Source: Parvibaculaceae bacterium (GTDB lineage Bacteria; Pseudomonadota; Alphaproteobacteria; Parvibaculales; Parvibaculaceae). Taken from it: a DNA stretch of 64,000 nt. Positions 54,869 through 63,369 of the stretch are shown in pieces. The number at the start of each line of letters is the position of its first letter. The first letter of the stretch is position 1. Made by a program: the position numbers and the translations under genes. The notes under the pieces are model-generated. The model made no database searches. It worked only from the letters and a program-made list of their open reading frames with translations, and was not told where the DNA came from. Location: positions 1-64,000 of the forward strand of contig JARGNZ010000016.1 in the NCBI GenBank assembly GCA_029209985.1, in the 5' to 3' direction.

Positions 54869-55825
54869 TTAACGCGCTTGTCGTTCTGCCTGTTGATCCA
54901 ACTGCCACTGAATAAAATCAAGGGATTTAGCAGCCACATCTTCCCAACCGGGTTCGGAAATCAACCAGTGAGCGCGCCCGTCAATAGCTTCAAATGCAGC
55001 AGTATTGCCAAAGTGTTGAGCGGTGCATTTGCCAATATAGGGTGGGGTGAGCCGGTCATGTGTGCCGGTTAGAAAAAGCTGGGGCGTGTTAATTTCAGAT
55101 GGATAAATGTGCACAGAGCGATGGGGGTCGTACATGTGGAAACAAACCTCCCAAATGGCCCGTCCTGATTCCCACACAATCTGATCATACATTTGGCGGC
55201 TGTTACGTTCGCTCAACTCGTTAAACAAGCCGTATCGCATGGCCCGGTACGTCGGTTTGCGTGGTTTGCGCCATGAAAAAGGATGCACAACTTGGCGCCC
55301 AAGAATAAGCCAACTATCCAGAGAGAAAACGCGTGCCGTACCTGCTATGGGAGCAGAGGCAAGCAAGACACTTGCCCGCACCGGCGTTCGGGCACTCACG
55401 AGCTGGGCAATGAGGGCCCCCATAGAGTGGCCCATCAAAATGGGAGGGTGCTTTAACCCTCTCACCATCGCCAGAATATCATCGACATAATGGCGGATGC
55501 TGGTTTGACCCAGTTCTGCATCGGGTTCTTCGTGATGTAAGCAGTGATGATGGCGAAGTTGTGGGGTGAGAACGCGAAAGCCTTTCGATTCAAAAAAGGT
55601 TTTGAAGGGATGCCATACAACGGGTTGGCTCCACATACCGTGTATCATCACAATGACCGGGCGCTCGTCATGCGTACGAGGTGCCTTGATCGTGACGTTT
55701 TGGCATGCGTCTTTCGGTGCATCACACTTGATCCCGAAAGTATCCGCTGTTTGCTTGCTCAACATTCTATCTAAACTCTGTGCCTGCATGAGAAAGTGAC
55801 AAACAATATGACGTTGAGTTTCCAC
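54869..55825 (-). CDS. Alpha/beta hydrolase (serine type)
   Basis: 318 residues at most. Motifs: VIVMIHGMWSQPVVWHPFKT for the oxyanion hole, nucleophile Ser in PILMGHSMGALIAQLV, the acid in LFLTGTHDRLTPPYIG and the His in DGRAHWLISEPGW. It may be a lipase, esterase or lysophospholipase. The N-terminal ~45 residues before the first strand lack family support; a start at Met21 (55765) is also possible. No partner gene suggests a substrate. Confidence 0.82.
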   Translation of the reverse strand: METQRHIVCHFLMQAQSLDRMLSKQTADTFGIKCDAPKDACQNVTIKAPRTHDERPVIVMIHGMWSQPVVWHPFKTFFESKGFRVLTPQLRHHHCLHHEEPDAELGQTSIRHYVDDILAMVRGLKHPPILMGHSMGALIAQLVSARTPVRASVLLASAPIAGTARVFSLDSWLILGRQVVHPFSWRKPRKPTYRAMRYGLFNELSERNSRQMYDQIVWESGRAIWEVCFHMYDPHRSVHIYPSEINTPQLFLTGTHDRLTPPYIGKCTAQHFGNTAAFEAIDGRAHWLISEPGWEDVAAKSLDFIQWQLDQQAERQAR

Positions 55826-56220
55826 GCGCCAACATTCTACATGTTGAGGACCTGAGAAACCCTGACATATCGCATGTCTAAAATATTCAATTTCACCGAG
55901 GGCAAGTCTGCGCCGAAAGTATTTAAAAAGCTAAAAGGTCTAGGCAAAAACCAGAACAAATATGTGTATAGACACGCCTTTGGTGTGGGGTGGGGAGGCA
56001 TTTTATCTATAGGCGTTGGGAAAGTGGCAGAAACCGGGAGGTTTTTTCGAAGTATAGTCATGAGGCACTTTTGAAAAAAGTAGCCCCTTCAACTAAATGT
56101 CGGGCGCTTTGACCAACGGTAAGGCGTGAGTGTCAACAGATGCTGCGCCTTGAAAGAAAATACACAGCAGGGTTTACTGCGCCCATAGACATTCAAACCA
56201 AATTTGTGAAGGACCCAAAG
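55826..56220. other. Interval with one doubtful small ORF
   Basis: About 395 bases, A/T-richer than the surroundings. It has a perfect 6-base inverted repeat CAACAT/ATGTTG (55831-55847) next to the hydrolase start and one cationic 66-residue frame (55874-56074). The promoter of the nitronate monooxygenase gene should lie in the right third. Confidence 0.45.
55874..56074 (+). CDS. Doubtful 66-residue cationic small protein
   Basis: The frame encodes a Lys/Arg-rich protein (KVFKKLKGLGKNQNKYVYR) with a Gly-rich middle (GVGWGGILSIGVGK). It uses codons such as AGA, AGG, ATA and CTA that are rare in the neighbouring genes. No ribosome site is visible. It could be a transferred small gene, a cationic peptide or chance in an AT-rich spacer. 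No family recognised. Confidence 0.25.
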   Translation: MSKIFNFTEGKSAPKVFKKLKGLGKNQNKYVYRHAFGVGWGGILSIGVGKVAETGRFFRSIVMRHF

Positions 56221-57162
56221 ATGACCAATCGTTTTTTAGAACACACCGGCGCGAAATATCCGATCATTCAAGCCCCCATGGGGTGGATCGCACGTTCGCA
56301 ATTAGCGTCTGCTGTGTGTGAGGCAGGTGGACTAGGCATTATTGAAACTTCATCTGGCGAAACGGAAGCATGTCAGGCTGAAATCAAAAAGATGCAAGAA
56401 ATGACGGACAAACCTTTCGGCGTGAATTTGCCGATTATGTTTCTTCATGATCCAGCCATTCTTGATTTCGTGTGTAACAGCGGCGTCAAATTTGTGACGA
56501 CATCTGCTGGCAGCCCAAAGAAGTTTTTGGAACCGTTGAAGGCTGCCGGGATTGTAGTCTATCACGCTGTGCCCACTGTTGCGGCGGCTCTTAAATGCGT
56601 TGAAGCAGGGGTTGATGGCCTAGTTATTGAGGGCGGCGAAGGGGGAGGTTTCAAGAACCCAGAAGAAGTGTCGAGCATGATTTTGCTACAAGCCATTCGT
56701 GAAAAGGTGGATGTGCCATTGGTGCTTGCTGGCGGCGTATGCGATGGGCGCGGCATGGCGGCCGCCTTTGCAATGGGGGCAGAGGCGGTGCAGATGGGCA
56801 CGCGGTTTGTGAGCGCCCAAGAAAGCCCGGTCCATGAAAACTATAAGAACGCCATTATCGATGCAGGTACGGACGGCACCTATGTGCTGAACAAAAAAGC
56901 ATCGCCTTGTATTCGTGCGCTTAAAACCGAACGGACTGCCCAAATCTTTGAAGAGGGTGTGATGCCAAAAGATCTGTTTGTAAAACTCAAAGACCTTTAT
57001 TTTGGGGGCGACATGGAAGCAGCGGCGGGCTTGGCAGGCCAAAGTGCTGGTTTGATCCACGAAGTAAAACCTGTGAAACAGATCATTGATGAAACGGTGG
57101 CGGAGTTCCATCAAATTTCAGCGCGTATGGGGGCATTGGCAACCGCCCATAACTTCGGCTAA
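56221..57162 (+). CDS. Nitronate monooxygenase-family FMN oxidoreductase
   Basis: 313 residues, TIM-barrel of the NMO/2-nitropropane dioxygenase type. Motifs: AKYPIIQAPMGWIARSQLAS, EAGGLGIIETSS, VDGLVIEGGEGGGF with the FMN phosphate site, LVLAGGVCDGRGMAAAFAMG and AEAVQMGTRFVSAQES. It oxidises alkyl nitronates such as propionate-3-nitronate, or may be an enoyl-reductase-like relative. The ATG at 56221 has GAAGGA 7 bases upstream; the open frame to 56140 is unsupported. Its stop overlaps the convergent TetR gene by 4 bases. Confidence 0.9.
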   Translation: MTNRFLEHTGAKYPIIQAPMGWIARSQLASAVCEAGGLGIIETSSGETEACQAEIKKMQEMTDKPFGVNLPIMFLHDPAILDFVCNSGVKFVTTSAGSPKKFLEPLKAAGIVVYHAVPTVAAALKCVEAGVDGLVIEGGEGGGFKNPEEVSSMILLQAIREKVDVPLVLAGGVCDGRGMAAAFAMGAEAVQMGTRFVSAQESPVHENYKNAIIDAGTDGTYVLNKKASPCIRALKTERTAQIFEEGVMPKDLFVKLKDLYFGGDMEAAAGLAGQSAGLIHEVKPVKQIIDETVAEFHQISARMGALATAHNFG

Positions 57163-57854
57163 GCACCATTCAAGCAAAAGTCTGCGGGGGCACCCAGCCC
57201 CCGCAGAACAATCTCTACAGTGGTGCTGCCTAATTGGTGCGGTTCGCTCCATGAATACTCTGGGATAGTAATCACATTCAGCAGCGCCCCTTGTAGGGCG
57301 CTAAATAAAATGTCACGCACGAGAAGCGGATCATTTTGGGGGAGAGAACCCTCCTGGCGCGCTTGTTCAATGGCGTGCGAAAAAATGCGCAGCTCCCCAA
57401 CCGCTGCTGAGGTTTGGGCGAAATACCCCGCAGCCTCCGTATCCGCCTGATCCTGAATGAGAAAAATAGCGCGAAAATCTTCCGGTCGTTCTAGCCAGAA
57501 ATGATAATAGGCGAGGGATAGATCTCTAAGACGCACGAGCGGTGGGGATGATGGGCTGACCGAGCGATGAAGATGGGCCGCTAAATCAGCAAAGACTTCC
57601 TCCCAAATAAATCTCAGTAAGGCGCGTTTTGAGGGGAAATAGCGGTAGAGCGCCGACGGGGCGCAGCCTGCTTGTTCTGCCACCCGTCGCATCGAAACTC
57701 CTTCGTAGCCATTTTCAGCAAAGAGTGTGCGCGCCACGCGAATGATGTCGCCTTGAACCGTCGACCGGTGCGCCGAGGACTGCTTTGGGCGCCCGCGTGG
57801 ACGGGCGGTTTCTGGAGTTTTGGAGGAAGAATGAGACGACACAGATTTTTCCAT
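57159..57854 (-). CDS. TetR-family transcriptional regulator
   Basis: 231 residues. The HTH reads GVSMRRVAEQAGCAPSALYR then YFPSKRALL, preceded by a basic arm GRPKQSSAHRSTVQ. The C-terminal domain is a TetR_C type helix bundle. It is divergent from the flavin amine oxidase gene across an 88-base spacer that carries two inverted repeats, so it probably represses that gene and itself. Confidence 0.88.
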   Translation of the reverse strand: MEKSVSSHSSSKTPETARPRGRPKQSSAHRSTVQGDIIRVARTLFAENGYEGVSMRRVAEQAGCAPSALYRYFPSKRALLRFIWEEVFADLAAHLHRSVSPSSPPLVRLRDLSLAYYHFWLERPEDFRAIFLIQDQADTEAAGYFAQTSAAVGELRIFSHAIEQARQEGSLPQNDPLLVRDILFSALQGALLNVITIPEYSWSEPHQLGSTTVEIVLRGLGAPADFCLNGA

Positions 57855-57865
57855 TGATTTTAGAG

Positions 57866-57918
57866 AACGCGTTTACAATAATAGCACAAAAATAACCCGC
57901 CATACAGTTTTAAGCGGG
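57866..57918. promoter_or_regulatory. Two candidate TetR operator repeats
   Basis: AACGCGTT (57866-57873) is a perfect 8-base palindrome 12 bases upstream of the tetR start. CCCGC/GCGGG (57896-57900 and 57914-57918) are 5-base arms 13 bases apart. Both lie in the divergent spacer. Either may be an operator; this is inference from position. Confidence 0.4.
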
Positions 57919-57942
57919 ATAATCATTTTGAGGGGACGTGTC

Positions 57943-59289
57943 ATGACTAAGGTTGATGTGCTCATCGTTGGCGCTGGGTTTGCGGGCATTAAAGCAGCGT
58001 GCGAGTTGAAGGCCGCAGGCCGTACCGTCAAAGTGCTCGAGGCGCGTGACCGAGTGGGCGGACGCTCAATGCCGGGCGAAATTGCCGGCAATACAATTGA
58101 TCTTGGGGGGCAATGGGTTGGTCCCGATCAAAGGTTGCTGATGGCCGAAGCTGCACAACAGGACGTTGAGACTTATGCGCAATACACAACAGGTCAATCG
58201 GTCTTGGAAATGAAGGGGACACGGAAGTCTTATCGCGGTGACGTGCCAAAACTGCCTTTTCTTTCTTTGTTGGAATTGAGCCGACTGGAAAAACGCTGGA
58301 ACCGAGAAATGGACACCCTGCCAGAGCAGGCCCCATGGACGGCCGCCTTAGCCCAGCAATGGGATAGCCAAACATTGGAAAGCTGGATTGGGGATAATCT
58401 TTGGACAGAAGGTGCGAAAGATTTTGCCCGGATTGTCGCACGGGCGGTGGTCTGCGCGGAGCCGAGCCAATTATCCTACCTGTACTTTCTGGAATATTTG
58501 CGTTCCGGCCACGGCATGGAAAAACTGATCGGAGTTGAGGGCGGCGCGCAGCAGGACAAGTTTAGAGGTGGGGCTTGGTCAATCGTCAAATCTATGGCCG
58601 ACACTTTGGGAGACGACATTGTCTTAGAAGCGCCGGTACGCTCTCTCACTCAATCTGAAACCGGTGTCAGTGTCGATACAGACAAAGGTCGCTTTGAAAG
58701 TGACTATGTGATTGTCGCCATTCCCCCAGCCTTGGCCGGGCGCATTTTCTATAATGCCCCAATGCCCGCCTCCCGCGACGCCTTAACCCAGCGCATGCCA
58801 ATGGGCTCAGTCATTAAACTTCACGTTGCCTATGAGACCCCATTTTGGCGCAAGAAAGGACTGAGTGGGGCTGCCACAAGTGACAAGCGAGCATTCAATG
58901 TGGTTTTTGATCAGACCCCAGAGGATGAGAATTGCGGTATTTTGGTCGGTTTTATCGATGCCAATCACGCCGTAGAGGCAACCAAGCGCGGCGCAAATGC
59001 TCGGCGTGCAGAAGCCATTGAAGACCTCATGGCTTACTTCGGCCCAGAGGCAGGGCAACCAATTGATTTTGTCGAACAAAACTGGACACAGGAAGAGTGG
59101 AGCCGGGGGTGCTATGTGGGGCATATGGCACCGGGTGTGATGACAACATATGGGGAGGCATTGCGCGCCACATGTGGCCGGGTGCACTGGGCGGGAACGG
59201 AAACGGCGACTGAATGGCTGGGTTATCTTGATGGGGCCTTGCAATCAGGCATCCGAGCTGCACAGGAGGTGCAACAACGGCTGGGCTAG
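57943..59289 (+). CDS. Flavin-containing monoamine oxidase-family protein
   Basis: 448 residues. The FAD Rossmann motif is VLIVGAGFAGIKAACELKA followed by VKVLEARDRVGGRSM. Then IDLGGQWVGPDQ and the C-terminal CGRVHWAGTETATEWLGYLD are diagnostic of the MAO/PAO family. No signal peptide is seen, so it is cytoplasmic. It would oxidise a primary amine, polyamine or similar substrate with O2. The ATG at 57943 follows AGGGG; the TTG at 57928 is less likely. Divergent TetR control is likely. Confidence 0.9.
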   Translation: MTKVDVLIVGAGFAGIKAACELKAAGRTVKVLEARDRVGGRSMPGEIAGNTIDLGGQWVGPDQRLLMAEAAQQDVETYAQYTTGQSVLEMKGTRKSYRGDVPKLPFLSLLELSRLEKRWNREMDTLPEQAPWTAALAQQWDSQTLESWIGDNLWTEGAKDFARIVARAVVCAEPSQLSYLYFLEYLRSGHGMEKLIGVEGGAQQDKFRGGAWSIVKSMADTLGDDIVLEAPVRSLTQSETGVSVDTDKGRFESDYVIVAIPPALAGRIFYNAPMPASRDALTQRMPMGSVIKLHVAYETPFWRKKGLSGAATSDKRAFNVVFDQTPEDENCGILVGFIDANHAVEATKRGANARRAEAIEDLMAYFGPEAGQPIDFVEQNWTQEEWSRGCYVGHMAPGVMTTYGEALRATCGRVHWAGTETATEWLGYLDGALQSGIRAAQEVQQRLG

Positions 59290-59524
59290 AGCATCAGCGT
59301 GTAATGCGTATGAATTATTCGGGTGTCATAAAGACTGGTTTAAGGAGTTAATGTGGCGTTCTGCCTCAATCCTTTACTGTAAAAGTGGTTCATTTCCTAA
59401 GATATAGAGCCTTTCCCCAGCCAATGTGTGCGAAATACTTTCCTTTGGTTATGAATCTGTCATGATTCACGCGGGAAGACTTTCTCAAGGGTGATTCGAG
59501 AAAGCACATGGAGAGGAAAGACAG
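59290..59524. other. Spacer with stem-loop before the small membrane protein
   Basis: Contains GAATC/GATTC arms around 59451-59466 and a perfect 7-base stem CTTTCTC/GAGAAAG (59480-59486 and 59498-59504) shortly before the ribosome site of the next ORF. No larger ORF. Confidence 0.4.
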
Positions 59525-59707
59525 ATGGATTTCGCAACAGCGCGAATGGAAAGCCATCAGTCTGCACAAAATGATACGCACATGGGCCCAGTGGAGACGG
59601 ACGGCTTAAGCCTAAAAGGCAAGCTCCTTCTTCTGGGCGTTAGTTTTGTATCAGCAGGACTGATGAGCATTGGGGCTATTACCGTCGTGCAATTTCTGTT
59701 GAGTTAA
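59525..59707 (+). CDS. Small single-helix membrane protein
   Basis: 60 residues. The N-terminal ~30 are polar; the C-terminal ~27 form one hydrophobic helix (LLLLGVSFVSAGLMSIGAIT). A purine-rich GGAGAGGAAAG lies about 5-15 bases before the ATG. No family is recognised. A tail-anchored regulator or subunit of a membrane complex is possible. It is convergent with the GT39 gene. Confidence 0.5.
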   Translation: MDFATARMESHQSAQNDTHMGPVETDGLSLKGKLLLLGVSFVSAGLMSIGAITVVQFLLS

Positions 59708-59764
59708 CACAGCAATGCGGCACATTGAGGCGAAGACATAAAGCAGGCCAGTGCGTCCGCTTGC

Positions 59765-61348
59765 CTATTCTTCTGGACGGTCGTACCCCTGAAAGCCTTC
59801 AACGCGATAGAGCGAAAACCGCAGCGCGTAGTCAGGGGCCGTTTGCACAACAATATCTTCCAGCAGAGTGACGCCTTTAAAATACATTTGTAGATGCGCA
59901 TCAATATGCCCATGGGCGAGGAACAAGAAGTCGTCCCCAATTTTGTCATTCAATGTGGTGACCAGATCATAATGATCGCCCACAATTTGGCGCGGATTCC
60001 ATTTAATAGCCTCACGACCAACCGGCCCGCCATAATATTTCATTTCCGCAATGCTTTTGCGAGAATTGGTAATCAGTCCATATCCCGGATGCTCATTTAA
60101 TTTGGCGACAATTTTATCGCCCAAAATATCCCAGCCCCGCACGCGCTTGAACGGATCAAGCTTGGAGGAAACCTGCGTGCCTGTGAGGTTCAAAATGGCG
60201 TCGTAATTATAGACAAAAATGGATGCGACCAAGTGCAGAATGAGCGAGGCGTAAATTAAGATCATGCGCCCGTTGAGGTGCGCCCAAGCGACCACAGCAA
60301 TGCTCGCACCGACATATGTCACCGCTGCCCAATTGGGGTGCGCCCGTGAGAGCAGGCTTTGGCCAAGCATCATGGCCAACACCGGCAAGGAAAGAATAAG
60401 GAGCACACGCAAATTAGGGTGGGCAAATGTCGTGCGCCATCGCACCAGCATCCACATCAATCCGATCATCATGAACGGACCGAAGACCCCAAATTGAGAC
60501 CCGAAAAATTCAGCAAACTTATCAGGGTTGATCAGCTGGCCACCCAAGTTCGCATTCTCGGCTGTATGCTGAAAACTGATGAAATCGTTTGAGGCGTTCC
60601 ACAGCAGGTTCGGAAGATAGATCAGAAATGCGAGCGCCAAGCTGACATATAGCCAGGGGGAGCGTAGCCAGTGCCATCGGTCTTTGTGAAGGATGATGTA
60701 AAGCCCCGCACATCCAACAAACAAAACCATCGTGTATTTGCTGAGCAACCCAAGCCCCAACATGAGACCGAGAGCAAGCCACCACTTAGCGGGGGCGCCG
60801 CCTTCTATCAGACGAACGAAGCAATAGATCGCGCCCGCCCAGAAGAAAAGCAGCTGCACATCGGTTGAAACAATGCCCGCAGAAAAAGCCACGCCGGGAA
60901 GCAGAACATAAGACAGCCCTGACCAAAAGGCGGCTTCGTCATTAAACAATCGCCGCGCAATGGCCCAGACAAAAATCGCTGTCCCCGAGTGAATGAGAGG
61001 AGAGCCGAGCCGGACCGCCCATTCGTCGTGGCCGAACACGCTGGTGGTGAGCCAAATGACCCATGCGACCATGGGGGGTTTAGAGAAATACCCAAAGTCA
61101 GGATCAAGCGCCCAACTCCAATACTGTGCTTCATCAAAAAACAGGGTATGCGGCGCCGTCATAAGCTGGACCACACGCCAGAGAGTGATCAGGCCTAGCA
61201 CACAGAAAAACAGGCGGTGAGTGCTCGTGATTCCCACTGCCCGCAGAAGGCCAGCCAAAGACCGAAACCCGGCAGGCAAACCATCAAGGGCGCGCGGGCT
61301 TTGGGAAGCGGAGGTGGAAGCTTGCGAATTTGGTGTGTCCGATGTCAA
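59765..61348 (-). CDS. GT39/GT83-type membrane glycosyltransferase (ArnT/PMT-like)
   Basis: 527 residues with about ten to twelve helices. The first periplasmic loop has LFFDEAQYWSWALDPDFGYF then SKPPMVAWVIW, the DE-plus-aromatic pattern of polyprenyl-phosphate-sugar transferases of the PMT_2 family. It would transfer a sugar from an undecaprenyl-phosphate donor to lipid A, a glycan or protein at the periplasmic face. The gene order GT2 - LAB_N - GT39 suggests the GT2 makes the lipid-linked donor. A ~200-residue soluble C-terminal domain follows the helices. Confidence 0.88.
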   Translation of the reverse strand: MTSDTPNSQASTSASQSPRALDGLPAGFRSLAGLLRAVGITSTHRLFFCVLGLITLWRVVQLMTAPHTLFFDEAQYWSWALDPDFGYFSKPPMVAWVIWLTTSVFGHDEWAVRLGSPLIHSGTAIFVWAIARRLFNDEAAFWSGLSYVLLPGVAFSAGIVSTDVQLLFFWAGAIYCFVRLIEGGAPAKWWLALGLMLGLGLLSKYTMVLFVGCAGLYIILHKDRWHWLRSPWLYVSLALAFLIYLPNLLWNASNDFISFQHTAENANLGGQLINPDKFAEFFGSQFGVFGPFMMIGLMWMLVRWRTTFAHPNLRVLLILSLPVLAMMLGQSLLSRAHPNWAAVTYVGASIAVVAWAHLNGRMILIYASLILHLVASIFVYNYDAILNLTGTQVSSKLDPFKRVRGWDILGDKIVAKLNEHPGYGLITNSRKSIAEMKYYGGPVGREAIKWNPRQIVGDHYDLVTTLNDKIGDDFLFLAHGHIDAHLQMYFKGVTLLEDIVVQTAPDYALRFSLYRVEGFQGYDRPEE

Positions 61349-61417
61349 AGCAGACCTCTTTGGTAGGAGCTATTCAACAAGCAATGGCTGGTGGCGCTTG
61401 GAGTGCAAATGAGAGCC

Positions 61418-61747
61418 TTAGGCGTCTGGTCCGTCTACCCCATTCCTTTTGCCGTGCGGAAAAAGGATGAAGTATAGGTTGCGCAAATAAATGACCATGC
61501 CCAAGGCCTGTCCCGCAATGAAAACGGGATCTTCGCGGTGGATGGCGTAGGCCAGCATCAGCAGGCCGCCGAATATGGAGAAATACCAAAAGCCAACAGG
61601 AACAATAGATTCAGACGCCCGTTCACTGGCAATCCATTGCACCATAAATCGCATCATAAACATGAATTGGGCGAAAAATCCGAGCCCAATCCAAGCCAAT
61701 TCGTACATGTTCTCAGCGCCCAAAAAGGCTGCGATTTGCTCAAGCAC
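61418..61747 (-). CDS. Lipid A biosynthesis N-terminal (LAB_N) domain protein
   Basis: 109 residues with three hydrophobic helices. The pattern FFAQFMFMMRFMVQWIASER, then VPVGFWYFSIFGGLLMLAYA and GMVIYLRNLYFIL is the LAB_N domain, first seen fused to LpxB. As a stand-alone protein it is common beside GT2/GT39 genes, where it may act as a small flippase or partner for lipid-linked sugars. That role is inferred. Confidence 0.88.
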   Translation of the reverse strand: MLEQIAAFLGAENMYELAWIGLGFFAQFMFMMRFMVQWIASERASESIVPVGFWYFSIFGGLLMLAYAIHREDPVFIAGQALGMVIYLRNLYFILFPHGKRNGVDGPDA

Positions 61748-61816
61748 TGTCGGTCTCTTTCACTGTGTTAAGGGCCAACGGTGGGCGACCCTGCATATTA
61801 TTATGCCCATGAATAG

Positions 61817-62584
61817 TTATGAAGGCCGGGGCGCATTGCCCTCTGATGTCTGTGGCACAATTTCATCAACACCCGGCACGGCCGCGCGAGATTGCAACCA
61901 GCGCACGCCGCGAATATCTACAATGCCAACCCAAAGGCGGTTGAGGACACCGTATTTAGATTGCCCAACTTCCCGGTTGCGGTGGTGAACACGCACTGAA
62001 TGTGTTTGCCCCCCGTCCCGTTGAACCAGCGCGGGCATAAAGCGGTGCATGTGATTGAAATAGGGCATGTCCAAATACAGCGAGCGGGCATAAAGCTTCA
62101 AGCCGCAACCAGAGTCGGGTGTGGCGTCACGTAGCAATCGCGCGCGCACACCATTGCCAACCTTTGAGGACAGACGGCGAATGAATGTATCTAACCGTTT
62201 TTGTCTGTGGCCATTGATGAGGGTGCGGGGTGCAAGGTCGCCTTGTTCTTGCAGCTTGGCCCATAGAGCCGGAATATCGGCCGGATCGTTTTGGCGATCA
62301 CCATCAAGGGTGGCAATCCAAGTGCCCTTAGCCGCTTTAACACCCGAACGGATCCCAGCGCTTTGCCCCGAGCAAATACGGTGACGCAATACGCGAAGTG
62401 TAGGGAAACGGGCCTGAGCGTCGTTTAGGTCTTGGGCGGTTTCGTCGGTGCTTCCGTCATCCACAAAAATGGCCTCATAGGCAAATTTGCCATCAAGGGC
62501 GGCATGTATCTCTTCCATCAAGGGAATGACATTGCCATGTTCATTGTGCATGGGGACGACGACTGATAATTCGATGCGCTCCAA
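61817..62584 (-). CDS. GT2 glycosyltransferase, polyprenyl/dolichyl-phosphate sugar synthase type
   Basis: 255 residues. The GT-A fold begins LSVVVPMHNEHGNVIPLMEE, the first Asp is in AIFVDDGSTDETAQDL, and the metal motif is ATLDGDRQNDPADIP. Then TPDSGCGLKLYARSLYLDMP and FNHMHRFMPALVQRDGG follow, as in Dpm1/ArnC-like proteins. No C-terminal membrane helices are present, so it resembles the soluble Dpm1 type. It likely charges undecaprenyl phosphate with a hexose for the GT39 enzyme two genes on. Confidence 0.88.
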   Translation of the reverse strand: MERIELSVVVPMHNEHGNVIPLMEEIHAALDGKFAYEAIFVDDGSTDETAQDLNDAQARFPTLRVLRHRICSGQSAGIRSGVKAAKGTWIATLDGDRQNDPADIPALWAKLQEQGDLAPRTLINGHRQKRLDTFIRRLSSKVGNGVRARLLRDATPDSGCGLKLYARSLYLDMPYFNHMHRFMPALVQRDGGQTHSVRVHHRNREVGQSKYGVLNRLWVGIVDIRGVRWLQSRAAVPGVDEIVPQTSEGNAPRPS

Positions 62585-62642
62585 GAGCCCACTCCATAGC
62601 TAATGAGGACGGAGCTGGGACAGCCCAGCAGGGTCCATTTCT

Positions 62643-62705
62643 ACATGGTTTTGACTCAGAAAACCATGTCCCGTCAAATGGTTAATCCCAATATGGTTAG
62701 GATTA
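62643..62705. promoter_or_regulatory. Two inverted repeats upstream of the GT2 operon
   Basis: A perfect 10-base stem ACATGGTTTT/AAAACCATGT (62643-62669, loop 7) is followed by TAATCC/GGATTA (62683-62705). ATGGTT recurs three times in this stretch. It lies between rraA-like and GT2 genes, both minus. The first repeat may end the rraA-like transcript or bind a regulator of the GT operon. Confidence 0.5.
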
Positions 62706-62715
62706 GTGATTTTGA

Positions 62716-63201
62716 TCAGTCAGGGAGCTTATTTGAGGAAACCACGATGCCGTCGCGGTCGCCGTAAAGCCAGTCGCCCGGATTGATCGTGATGCCTGCA
62801 AAAGTGACGGGAACATCAAATTCACCTAAGTCGCGCTTAACGCTTTTGCGCGGGTGCGCCCCGAGTGCTTTGATGCCCACGGCCTCTGCGGCCAATTCAT
62901 CCCCATCACGGATGCATCCGTTGACCACTACACCGGCCCAGCCATTTTTGGCCGCGAGCACGGCCAAATTGCCGCCAAAAAGGGCGCAACGCAGCGAGCC
63001 CCCGCCATCGATCACAAGCACACGCCCCTTGCCCGGCTGCTCAACTGCCGCCCGAACCTTTGTATTGTCTTCAAAAGTTTTGAGCGTGAGAACCGGGCCG
63101 TGAAAGGCCAATAGGCCCCCAAAGTCCCGAAAAATAGGGTCAGGGTATTTGAGTTTCTCTTCGTGGGCGTCCGAAAGATCGGTTGTGGCGAGCTGAGTCA
63201 T
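62716..63201 (-). CDS. RraA-like protein / HMG aldolase family
   Basis: 161 residues. The RraA fold shows [37 protein letters not shown] with the catalytic-type Arg-Asp pair, and [17 protein letters not shown]. Members either bind RNase E and inhibit it (RraA) or act as 4-hydroxy-4-methyl-2-oxoglutarate aldolase. The conserved G-x-IRD and DRDG residues fit the aldolase metal site as well, so both remain possible. Divergent from the symporter gene. Confidence 0.88.
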   Translation of the reverse strand: MTQLATTDLSDAHEEKLKYPDPIFRDFGGLLAFHGPVLTLKTFEDNTKVRAAVEQPGKGRVLVIDGGGSLRCALFGGNLAVLAAKNGWAGVVVNGCIRDGDELAAEAVGIKALGAHPRKSVKRDLGEFDVPVTFAGITINPGDWLYGDRDGIVVSSNKLPD

Positions 63202-63369
63202 GAGTGTCCTTATCTGTCAGAAGACCTTCTTTGTGCCTTCCTCTGCGCGTAATTTCAAGTGTCGTGAAGGGGCTGGCTTGGAATGATGCCAAGGCACGGC
63301 GGAATGTTTCCATACTGGGCAAACCGTGCGGCGTCTGTTACCGCTTAGGGTGCAAACGGGGGATGAACC

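Noticed and set aside
55837-56061. 74-residue minus-strand ORF
   Set aside because: No ribosome site or family pattern; overlaps a slightly better plus frame that is itself doubtful.
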